Of a stretch of DNA of 64,000 nucleotides, positions 1-8,492 are shown one piece after another (positions within the stretch are counted from its first letter, which is position 1; each line of letters starts with the position of its first letter). Below the pieces are notes generated by a model. That model had not been told where the DNA came from, did not search any database, and worked only from the letters and a program-made list of their open reading frames with translations. Source of the stretch: a virus; the IMG/VR virus record IMGVR_UViG_3300044825_001015, positions 40,845-104,844 of that record. One strand, written 5' to 3'. The position numbers were made by a program, and so were the translations under genes.

Positions 1-1521
1 GTAGCATCAGAAACTGATGGTGGATACACTATGCCAGTAGATTCCGCACGGTACGCAGCACAGATTCCAGGTGCTGATGTTAAAGATATAATCGCTCCAA
101 GTTTAAAGACAGTAACAGACTATAATCTAGCATTACAGGAACTTGATAAATTAAATGTAGCGCCAGATGTAGATCTAAGCCAAGTAGATGGTATGACCCA
201 GGAAACATTGTCTAATGTAACCAGCATCCTTCAAGAAATTTTAGCGCTACCAGATGACATTGTAAAAAGTATAGATGTTAACGCCGTATCAGCAATGGGA
301 GATCTTTCCAGATTTGAAGTTAATTGGAAGAAAGTAGATTCATTCCAAGATATAGAAAAGCAACTAGGAATGGCAGACAACTTCTCTGACACATTTAATA
401 AATTTGGAATAAATTACTCAGAGTTTGCAGCACTTCCAAATATTGTTAAGTACATGATTATGTACTATGTTGAACTTTTAATGAAAATTAATGCTCAAAT
501 TACAGCATTAGCAGGAACTGCAGCAACTGAGGGTCCAGAGGCTGGAAATAGAGCAATTGAAGGATTAAGAACCCAAGCCGCAACTATTATGGATACTGTA
601 AAGGGAATTATTTCTTCTGCTCAAGGATCTGGATATACTCCAAGCACTACTACTAGTCCTCCAAGCACTACTTCTGGTGGAGATGGCGGGTCTGGAGGAG
701 GAGGAAAAGATAAGAATCCATATGAAGATCTTATCAAGCAACAAAATAAACTTATAGATGGAATAAGAAGAGAAAGAGAAGAGAGGCAAAGAGTTTTAAG
801 ACTTCAAGAAGAATCTCTTAATTTTATGCTGAAGCAGCAAGGTCTGCAAAATCAAATTGCCCGTGCTAGGGCGGAGGGCAACCTTGCAGAAGCAGCATTA
901 TTACAGGCACAAAAAGATATAGATGCACAGCAGAGAGAGCGCGAACTTGAAGAAGAGAGAAGGCAGCAAGCAGAAGATCGTGAAATCCGCAAGAGAGAGC
1001 AAATTATTGAAATTCTTGAAAAGGGAGGAAAGTTTGCTGAAAAACTTGCTGCTGCAATAAAGAGACTTGATGGTGCTATCCCATATAGCCTTTTAGATGG
1101 TCGCGGAGGTAAGGGTAAAGGCAAGGGTAAGGGTAAAGCATTTGGAGGAATGATTTCTGGTCCAGGAGGCCCAAGAGATGACCTTATACCTGTAATGCTT
1201 TCAAACGGAGAATTTGTTGTTCAGGCTTCTGCCGTAGATAAGTATGGCGTTGGATTTATGCAAATGATTAATAATAAGCAACTTGATGGATTTGCTGGCG
1301 GAGGCTACTCATCAAGATACCCAGGAATGGTTGCTAAGATGGCTATTGGTGGTCAAGTAATGAGAGCGTCTGGAAGTGCATTGTTAGCAAACAATAATAC
1401 AGAGTATAATATAGAAGTAAATGTTGCTGGAACAAATGCTTCCCCAGATGATATTGCAACAGAAGTTATTAGAGCCATTGAAAGAAGACAAAGAATGAAG
1501 GGGACGATGATCAGAATATGA
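1..1521 (+). CDS. tape measure protein, C-terminal part (5' truncated by window)
   Basis: The reading frame is open to base 1, so the gene begins upstream and the first ATG at 31 is internal. The tape measure protein sets tail length and is threaded in the tail lumen. Visible are a helical stretch, a Ser/Thr/Gly-rich linker, a long charged coiled coil (roughly 725-1080 nt), a Gly/Lys repeat and then a C-terminal block with GGPRDDLIPVMLSNGEFVV followed by a Gly-rich turn. That block is typical of tape measure C-termini in actinophages. The stop overlaps the next start (ATGA), as expected for a tail operon. The call rests on this motif and on position; confidence is good. Confidence 0.8.
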   Translation, partial: VASETDGGYTMPVDSARYAAQIPGADVKDIIAPSLKTVTDYNLALQELDKLNVAPDVDLSQVDGMTQETLSNVTSILQEILALPDDIVKSIDVNAVSAMGDLSRFEVNWKKVDSFQDIEKQLGMADNFSDTFNKFGINYSEFAALPNIVKYMIMYYVELLMKINAQITALAGTAATEGPEAGNRAIEGLRTQAATIMDTVKGIISSAQGSGYTPSTTTSPPSTTSGGDGGSGGGGKDKNPYEDLIKQQNKLIDGIRREREERQRVLRLQEESLNFMLKQQGLQNQIARARAEGNLAEAALLQAQKDIDAQQRERELEEERRQQAEDREIRKREQIIEILEKGGKFAEKLAAAIKRLDGAIPYSLLDGRGGKGKGKGKGKAFGGMISGPGGPRDDLIPVMLSNGEFVVQASAVDKYGVGFMQMINNKQLDGFAGGGYSSRYPGMVAKMAIGGQVMRASGSALLANNNTEYNIEVNVAGTNASPDDIATEVIRAIERRQRMKGTMIRI

Positions 1522-1991
1522 CCTTCTCAACACCAAGCGTTATAAAACTTTCTGTAGTTGGAGGAAATGCTACAGAATTTGATAATTTAAATTCAGGCGG
1601 CGCCCTCACATTGTCTGATCATTCTAGATCCCCATTGTCCGTATCCTATGATGTTTTGAGCAAGTCTGACAGAATGGCAGATGGAACATTGAAGAGATAT
1701 GTTGTCGCTAGAAAGAAAATAATTCAATGTCAATGGTCTATGCTTCCAACAATCAGAAGCCAGGTTGCAGATGGAAATGCTGATGCAAGAGACATGAAAG
1801 AGTTTTATGAGTCTAATTTATATAGGCCCATGAGTATGACTTTATACTATAATAGAAATACTGCAGAGCGATCTGGCGGGGCGTATGCAGAAACACTATC
1901 AGTCTATTGGAACAATTTCACATTTGATGTAGTAAAAAGATATAAGAACTTTGACTACTGGAATGTAACAGCAGAATTTTTGGAGATATAA
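1518..1991 (+). CDS. minor tail protein, distal-tail-like (157 aa)
   Basis: This 157-aa protein is coupled to the tape measure gene by an ATGA overlap, and its stop abuts the next gene (TAATG). No catalytic motif is visible. The beta-rich sequence, the size and the position directly after the tape measure fit a distal tail adaptor or first minor tail protein. This is inferred from gene order; no specific family was recognised. Confidence 0.5.
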   Translation: MTFSTPSVIKLSVVGGNATEFDNLNSGGALTLSDHSRSPLSVSYDVLSKSDRMADGTLKRYVVARKKIIQCQWSMLPTIRSQVADGNADARDMKEFYESNLYRPMSMTLYYNRNTAERSGGAYAETLSVYWNNFTFDVVKRYKNFDYWNVTAEFLEI

Positions 1992-4900
1992 TGCTAGGCA
2001 ATACTACAGTCAGAAACTCAATTAATGGGTCTGATGTTGTTGAAGCGAAGCCAAAAATTATTGCTGAATGGAATATGAATTCCATTGCAAGCCCATTTAT
2101 TCATGGTACTGAAACTCATCCAATATCTTTTACCCCGCTAACTCTTCAAAAGGGGGCGGCAGCGCCAAACATTACAAGTATTACTGAAACTTCAAACTTT
2201 GATAGAACTTTCTATAGTCCAGTTTTTAATGATAATACATCTCAATTAATTATTGCTTCTTCAAGTTCTACTTCTGCTCTAGTGTCTGGATATGCTATGG
2301 CTAATGGAACAGCATCTTTAATTTTAAAAAACAAGATACCAATTTCTAATGGCGATAGTATTCAAGTTTCTGGAGTAGGTCAACTTTTCGACGGCTCATA
2401 TGTAGTTGCATCACAACTAGGTGGAGTCCTTTTATCTTACGTTACAAATAATTCATCAAGTAATGTAAGCCTTACATCATCTCCAATACAAGGTAGAGTA
2501 TCTGCCAATATTTCAGAATATTATGTAGACTTTACAGTATCTACGTTTGCTAGCAGAGCAGCAAAAATATTTTTTAAATTGAAGTCTGACTATCAATTTC
2601 AATCACAAAGTTCTCAATTATTTTTAGAAGAATTTAATGTGACTCTTAGGGCGGTAGGTCTGAAAGATGGAGTCCCTGTATATACACAATCAATAACAAA
2701 GAATTACACAGTCAATTCAACTTCATGGACAGATGCATATATATCATTTGCAAATCCAGATAGCCAGGTAGATGTTGTTAGAGTTTATATCTCTATGGAA
2801 GTTTCAAATGATTATCGTGCCGCGTTGATAGTGGATCAGATATTTGGAGCGAACGTATCAGACTTTGAAGTGTATACAGAAGATAGAACCCCACTCTCAG
2901 AAGTTTTTGATGTTTATAGGCCAGGAGAAGTACTGCTAGATGCTGGGCCAAAAAATGTAGAAATAAACTCTACATTGACATATCCACAACAATGCACACC
3001 AACTCAGATGGCGCACAAGTATGCTATTGGTGATTTATATCAAAAGGTGCAGCGCAGCATAACCCCATTCGCTGGCAATCCATATAGTTACTATGTTTCT
3101 GCAACTGGGTGGGGTAGCAAAAGAATCTGGTGCATATACGATAAAGAAATTTCTGTAAATAAATTAGTAATAAAAGTCAATGCAATTGCAGCAAAGCCAG
3201 CGGTGGACTCTTTTGTAATAAAAATATTAGTAAATAAGCAATGGGAAACTATTCAAACAACTTCTATGGCATTTACTAATAATGGATTATTAACCCTCTA
3301 TTATAACGGTACTTCATGGAGTACAACACCATGGTCACTAGTTCCAACAATATCTGAAGCGACAGGACAAATAGATAAAAGAAGAATCATACAGGGCGTA
3401 GCGTTTGAATGCATTAATCAATCATACACTATAGAAAATAGTCCACTAAACAAGCCCGACGCTTTGCAAACATTAGAGTTGATAGAAATATCACCAAGAC
3501 TAGAACTTGATTTATCTAAGTTTGTTTCAGGACTTTCAGTAAATAAAGAGTTAGATAGTTCTGATATTCCGCTACCTCTAGGATCTATTACATCAAATAC
3601 TGCTACTATAGATTTTTCAAATATTCCAATAATTATCTCAAGTTCAGACATGAACACCGCAGAAGTTAATGATGTTGTTCCTATTAGCAATTATGCATCT
3701 ACATCTCCATTAAAAAATCTTTTAGTTAAGGGTGTCAAACTAAAAGGATCTTTTGACATTAATACTGGTGTAACATCTGGAACACAGAGTATTGTAAATG
3801 TACCATCCTTTATCATGTATGTAGAAAGATGGAAAGAGACAACAGACATTGTTTCTGCTGAATGCTATGATTCTGTTAAAAGATTACAAAATATAAAATC
3901 TAGACCTTTATATCTAAAAGATAAATCCATCAATGAAATAATATATAGCATACTTGACTCAGTAGGATTTGGAGACTACTACTTTGACGAACTAAGTAAA
4001 TTAAAGATAGTAAAGTATGAAAATGATCAATCTTCAATATCTGCTTCTACAACTTTAAATCAAAATATCGAATACTTCTGGGCAGTAGATGAAGATTCTA
4101 TTACAGATACCCTTAATGATTTATTAAAACCTTATCAAGTTTCCATATATACAGATGAGTATGGAGCATTAAGGTTCTTATCTCTGTATGAAATAAATAC
4201 AAAAGCAAATTCTGTTGCAGAATCAGATGTTTTATATATTCAAGATCTAAATCAAGTTCCACAGGGTGGAACTGTAAGAAGAAGCAATTTAATGTCCCTA
4301 GAGTTTGAAGAGATAGAAAGACCAGAGAAAGTAACTATTAAATATAAAAGACCTATGCCAAGCCTTTCTGACTATAGGCAGGCTAAAGACAGGCCGTATG
4401 CATCTATGACTGAGAGTGCCACAGATATTGTTTGGGAACCAGAGCAGCAGGCACAAGTACTCTCATTCTTTGAAATAGCAAGTCCAGGAATATTAACAGA
4501 AACACAGAATAGAATACCTTTCGACATTAATAGTGTTTCTAGAATAAATCGTGCGATAGAAAATTCTGGGTATTTATTGATTGATCAGGAAATAGTTAAG
4601 TATGATGGATTAGAGTATATATTTACATTTACTAATTCTACTGGAACATCTCAGTCAAGAACTGAAGTTATTAGAAATAGTGCAGATATAAATAGAGTTA
4701 TTTCAGAAATTTATCAATTAAATGAAGTTTCAAATATAACATGGAGTCCTTCAGGATACATGGTAAATGTAGAAAGAGGCTGCTTTGGCACAGAGCCAGC
4801 AAAGCATATTGTTTTATCTAATGGAAGTAGAAGCGGGTGGCTTGGTAGAGAATTCAATGCAGCATATAAACAAGTATCAAGTATAGATGAGGCAGACGGA

Positions 4901-5821
4901 ACATTTGGTGCTTCTAACGGTAATATTTCTATTAAGTGTGAAAAAGAAAGCGGAGGAATTTTAATATACCCATCTATTAATAATTTAGTAGGTAATAAGA
5001 GAAGATTCTTTGCAAGGTATGTATTAAATAATGTTCCTTCTGGGAAAACGGGATATTTAGGTTCTGTTGTCGGATTAAAAATAATTTCTAACCAGATACT
5101 TGATGGACTATTTGTATGGACTGGAGTTACAAATAAAAATAAGCAAACAACAATTACAATATCAATTGTTCAGGTTGTTAATGGAAATGTAAAAGTTATT
5201 TCAGAACCGAAAGACTTTGAGTTTACTGAAGATCTTTTCTCTGAAAATGAAGCACTTGAGATTTATATGGAATTTAATGATCCAATGAATAGGCTAAAAG
5301 TATTTATAGGATCAACATCACTATTTGAAGTAGTTAGATCAAAGGATAAAGAGAATGATCCTGGTAAGAGAAAGGTCGCATTTAAAACTTTAACAATACC
5401 GATCTCTTCAATTAATAAGGATGGCTTCTTTGGCTTTGCTGCCTTACAAAAGGGTCGTGGAACATTAGATGCTTTAGCGTTTACGGCTAGTTCTGATCCA
5501 AGAAATCTTAATAATATATCAATAAATTCATTAGATGGTGATTACTACGCTTCATCAAGTACCACTCCAGCATACTACGCAAATGCAAATACATTATTAA
5601 ATCAAATGGTTTACAACCAGTTCGTGCCTGGATTTAGCACATTCCAAGATTCGTTTGTATTTACTGGAGCGCCAGTAGCCAGAGGGATTAAGATATTCGA
5701 CGTAGAATATCAGGACTATCCAGTAATAGCATCACCAGAAGTTGAATTTTTGGGCTACTCATATAATATAGATGCTATCAGAGGATCTACTCCAATAACT
5801 GGTACGGAGGCAAATAAATAA
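1991..5821 (+). CDS. large minor tail / tail-hub protein (1276 aa)
   Basis: A very long structural protein, rich in Asn, Ser, Ile and beta-prone segments, encoded between the small minor tail gene and the tail amidase and coupled to both by TAATG overlaps. The central part (around residues 600-800) resembles the hub-type minor tail proteins of actinophages, with a segment around WKETTDIVSAECYDSVKR. Its C-terminal third is lectin-like in composition (alternating strands, EIYMEFNDPMNRLKVF). No enzymatic motif is seen. It probably forms the tail tip and the base for the fibres. Confidence 0.6.
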   Translation: MLGNTTVRNSINGSDVVEAKPKIIAEWNMNSIASPFIHGTETHPISFTPLTLQKGAAAPNITSITETSNFDRTFYSPVFNDNTSQLIIASSSSTSALVSGYAMANGTASLILKNKIPISNGDSIQVSGVGQLFDGSYVVASQLGGVLLSYVTNNSSSNVSLTSSPIQGRVSANISEYYVDFTVSTFASRAAKIFFKLKSDYQFQSQSSQLFLEEFNVTLRAVGLKDGVPVYTQSITKNYTVNSTSWTDAYISFANPDSQVDVVRVYISMEVSNDYRAALIVDQIFGANVSDFEVYTEDRTPLSEVFDVYRPGEVLLDAGPKNVEINSTLTYPQQCTPTQMAHKYAIGDLYQKVQRSITPFAGNPYSYYVSATGWGSKRIWCIYDKEISVNKLVIKVNAIAAKPAVDSFVIKILVNKQWETIQTTSMAFTNNGLLTLYYNGTSWSTTPWSLVPTISEATGQIDKRRIIQGVAFECINQSYTIENSPLNKPDALQTLELIEISPRLELDLSKFVSGLSVNKELDSSDIPLPLGSITSNTATIDFSNIPIIISSSDMNTAEVNDVVPISNYASTSPLKNLLVKGVKLKGSFDINTGVTSGTQSIVNVPSFIMYVERWKETTDIVSAECYDSVKRLQNIKSRPLYLKDKSINEIIYSILDSVGFGDYYFDELSKLKIVKYENDQSSISASTTLNQNIEYFWAVDEDSITDTLNDLLKPYQVSIYTDEYGALRFLSLYEINTKANSVAESDVLYIQDLNQVPQGGTVRRSNLMSLEFEEIERPEKVTIKYKRPMPSLSDYRQAKDRPYASMTESATDIVWEPEQQAQVLSFFEIASPGILTETQNRIPFDINSVSRINRAIENSGYLLIDQEIVKYDGLEYIFTFTNSTGTSQSRTEVIRNSADINRVISEIYQLNEVSNITWSPSGYMVNVERGCFGTEPAKHIVLSNGSRSGWLGREFNAAYKQVSSIDEADGTFGASNGNISIKCEKESGGILIYPSINNLVGNKRRFFARYVLNNVPSGKTGYLGSVVGLKIISNQILDGLFVWTGVTNKNKQTTITISIVQVVNGNVKVISEPKDFEFTEDLFSENEALEIYMEFNDPMNRLKVFIGSTSLFEVVRSKDKENDPGKRKVAFKTLTIPISSINKDGFFGFAALQKGRGTLDALAFTASSDPRNLNNISINSLDGDYYASSSTTPAYYANANTLLNQMVYNQFVPGFSTFQDSFVFTGAPVARGIKIFDVEYQDYPVIASPEVEFLGYSYNIDAIRGSTPITGTEANK

Positions 5822-7089
5822 TGGGAAATACTAATCCAAATGCACAGGAAGTAAGAGATGCACTTAGAGACTATAAAGTAGACTTTCAAACAATAGGTCC
5901 ATGGGATACTGTAGGAAGTGCCTGGAATAATACAGGTGGAGGTCTATATGGATGTATCATGCATCATACTGGGGCTGGAGTTCAGGGATATAAAGGGGCA
6001 CCCTCTCTTACATGGATGAGAAATCCAGTAATTGATGGACAGCCGCTTGGAAAGCCTGCATGTAATATTTTGGTAGGGCGCGGTAAAGGAGATACATATT
6101 TAATTTCAGCGCTAGCAGTTCTTCATTCTGGCCTAGGCGGACCTTGGCCTGCTATTGGAATTAATTCTGCAGGATATGGGGCAGAGTCCAGAACCTTTGG
6201 GGTAGAAATAGAAGGTTCTACGGCATATGCAAATATTCCAGAAAGTCGTCCGTACTTTACTGAATATCAAGAAGAGAATTCTGCAAGAATAGCAGCAGCA
6301 CTTTGGGATCTTTGCGGCTGGCCTGCAGATGGCTCCCGTATTGTCACACATGCTGACTGGACAGATTCTGGTAAATATTTAGGAACAAATAATTACGGAC
6401 CATATCTAGGAAGAAAGCCTGATACTAGAAGGTCTACACACTCTGGTAAATACTGGAGAAAGATGGCTGCAAAATATTTAGATCCATCTAAGGCAGGATC
6501 TGAACCATCTGGAAATACACAAAATGACGGCGGCAAAAAGGGATCAGACAATAAAACAGATGATAATGTTGTAGATTTAGCAAGACAGGTAAAGCCAAAT
6601 GCAGTTGCAAAATCTGTTGTAGCAGGCACTCCTCAAAGAGCCAGGTTTGCATTGATGAATATGGCTAATGAATCTATATATCTATCTGAAGGAGAAACAT
6701 CAGTACTTTCTGGAAGCGGCGAGGGGATACTTTGGGTTAAGGCAAGGACATTAATAGATGGAGAATCCTACGAAGTATCAAGAAAAATTTCAGACAAGTC
6801 TGCAAATGGAGATGTTACGATAGAAACTAATTGGATTCAAAATGATACATCTGCGGAAGCAGCCCTATCCCTCATAACAGACTCTTTTGATTTTAAATTT
6901 AAGTCTGTGACAGTACAGATTTTTGGCAATCCATTGATTCAATTAGGAGATTTGGTAAAACTTACATACAAGACTGGGAAGATATCATTTGATGACTCAA
7001 AATACTATATAGTAACAAAGGTATCCCAGTCTTTTGATATAGGTCTGTCAACAACCGTGTCACTCAGCCCTGTGAATAAATTCTCTTAA
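5821..7089 (+). CDS. tail-associated N-acetylmuramoyl-L-alanine amidase (Amidase_2/PGRP)
   Basis: Residues 40-220 form an Amidase_2/PGRP domain that would cut the amide bond between MurNAc and the peptide stem. Visible features are MHHTG (His48/49, zinc ligand), LHSG (His102), the GVEIEG strand, VTHADW (His177) and the downstream GRKPDTR loop, in the usual order. Residues 250-422 form a separate beta-rich domain like those of minor tail proteins, so the enzyme is probably mounted on the tail tip and opens the wall during infection. Its location inside the tail operon supports this over a free endolysin. Final host lysis could still use it. Confidence 0.85.
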   Translation: MGNTNPNAQEVRDALRDYKVDFQTIGPWDTVGSAWNNTGGGLYGCIMHHTGAGVQGYKGAPSLTWMRNPVIDGQPLGKPACNILVGRGKGDTYLISALAVLHSGLGGPWPAIGINSAGYGAESRTFGVEIEGSTAYANIPESRPYFTEYQEENSARIAAALWDLCGWPADGSRIVTHADWTDSGKYLGTNNYGPYLGRKPDTRRSTHSGKYWRKMAAKYLDPSKAGSEPSGNTQNDGGKKGSDNKTDDNVVDLARQVKPNAVAKSVVAGTPQRARFALMNMANESIYLSEGETSVLSGSGEGILWVKARTLIDGESYEVSRKISDKSANGDVTIETNWIQNDTSAEAALSLITDSFDFKFKSVTVQIFGNPLIQLGDLVKLTYKTGKISFDDSKYYIVTKVSQSFDIGLSTTVSLSPVNKFS

Positions 7090-7090
7090 A

Positions 7091-7099
7091 TGATATAAT
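7091..7099 (+). promoter_or_regulatory. extended -10 promoter element TGATATAAT
   Basis: TGATATAAT fits TGn-TATAAT, directly after the amidase stop and 15 nt before the next ATG. No convincing -35 is visible. The same word recurs at other operon boundaries in the left arm (14001, 24785, 34731, 43546). Confidence 0.45.
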
Positions 7100-7114
7100 T
7101 TTAATAGGTGACCT

Positions 7115-7573
7115 ATGAATAAAAAAAAGCCAGATCCAAAGCCAGGTGTGTTTAAAAGACAAATTCTGAGATCTGCTAATGCATATACAGATGATAGAAT
7201 TGATGAAGTTCTGAGGCGTATTGAGTTATCAGAAGATACTGAGCCAGGTGACGGCGATGATGATAAAGATCCTAATAAGCCAAAACCACCAGGAGGTGGC
7301 GGAGGCGGTGGTGGACTAGGGGTAATTTTCCCACCAGAAACCCCTACCCCATGGGTAATACCAAGACCTCCAGTTAGAGAAGTTTCTGAAGTTGGTAAGG
7401 TTACTTCAATAAAATTCCAAGAAGGTGCTAGTCAGTTTACATATGACACAACTAAAACCTATGGAACTATGTACTTATCATCGGACGGATCTCTTGCAGC
7501 AAATGTAACAATAGAAATAGATGGGGAAGGCGAGATTGAAGATTACGAGGTACAGGTGACTAAAGTTGAGTAG
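7115..7573 (+). CDS. small tail-associated protein with Pro/Gly linker (152 aa)
   Basis: The N-terminal ~45 residues are basic then acidic. They are followed by a proline- and glycine-rich linker (PPGGGGGGGG) and a compact beta-rich C-terminal domain. It sits between amidase and fibre genes and overlaps the TTG start of the next gene. The linker plus small domain suggests a tail-tip connector or an assembly aid. No family was recognised. Confidence 0.5.
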   Translation: MNKKKPDPKPGVFKRQILRSANAYTDDRIDEVLRRIELSEDTEPGDGDDDKDPNKPKPPGGGGGGGGLGVIFPPETPTPWVIPRPPVREVSEVGKVTSIKFQEGASQFTYDTTKTYGTMYLSSDGSLAANVTIEIDGEGEIEDYEVQVTKVE

Positions 7574-8492
7574 CGGAAGGTATATATTAAGCATTGACAA
7601 TCAGATAATTTCTGAGTCATATAATGCTATTACAGATGAAGGACTTAATTTAATTAGATCATATCTAGCAAACCCTACATCTAATTGGGCAGGCGCTATC
7701 AGCGTGGGTGCTATGAATAGCACACAGTCAGCATCAACTAATACCTCCATGGACTTTGAATTAGCAAGGGTTCCAGTATTACTTAGATCTGTAGAAAATA
7801 ATGAAATTGTAATAAAGGGGGTGCTAGACTCAGATTTTTCTGGAAAGATATTTGAATTAGGCTTATACCCAGAAGTATTTAATATAGTTTCAAGCGGCTT
7901 TGATGATAAATTAATTTTAAATTTTGATGAACTATGGTTAAATACTTCAGATAATTTACAAATCAATTCTTCTAATTTTAGTTTAGATAGCAGGGCAGGA
8001 GAAAATAATCTAAAGATAGGAACCGCAGCGTTAGATATATACACTAACATAGGATTAAATATATCTGGCTACACGAACTTTGATGTAACATCTTTAATGT
8101 ATAACGTTACTGCTACTGGAACAAATAGATCATTTAGAGTAACGTTTATAGACAATCAGTTACCTACTCCTGGAACTAAATATGCAGACTTCATGCTAAA
8201 CTGCGCCTCCGTTGGCTATAAAAAGATAAATAAGTTGATCGGTGATTTTGTAGAAACTGGAAACTTTAATTCAGAAATCATAAAAATTAACATAACAGCA
8301 TCTTCATATGCAAATACTGCTAGAGTTGAACTGGATGCATTTAGAATAAATGACGCAGATGAAACTAATCCAGATTTCGCGTTAGTTAGTAGATCATTAA
8401 TAGGTACACAAAATGGATCTTCAGCATCAGATTATGTATACAAGCCAGGTGGTGTTGAAGTAGATATTGAATATAGGGTGCAGTTACTCTAA
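7566..8492 (+). CDS. minor tail protein (308 aa)
   Basis: It starts with TTG at 7566, overlapping the previous stop (TTGAGTAG). It begins SSGRYILSIDNQIISES and continues as a beta-rich protein with a jelly-roll-like segment near residues 120-270, then ends with a strand (VEVDIEYRVQLL) at a TAATG junction with the fibre gene. Such proteins in the fibre block usually form receptor-binding or baseplate-peripheral parts. The function is inferred from context only. Confidence 0.55.
   Translation: MSSGRYILSIDNQIISESYNAITDEGLNLIRSYLANPTSNWAGAISVGAMNSTQSASTNTSMDFELARVPVLLRSVENNEIVIKGVLDSDFSGKIFELGLYPEVFNIVSSGFDDKLILNFDELWLNTSDNLQINSSNFSLDSRAGENNLKIGTAALDIYTNIGLNISGYTNFDVTSLMYNVTATGTNRSFRVTFIDNQLPTPGTKYADFMLNCASVGYKKINKLIGDFVETGNFNSEIIKINITASSYANTARVELDAFRINDADETNPDFALVSRSLIGTQNGSSASDYVYKPGGVEVDIEYRVQLL

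Noticed and set aside
7260-7320. GGC/GGT-rich run as a simple repeat or hairpin element
   Set aside because: It encodes the glycine linker of the small tail protein and stays in frame.
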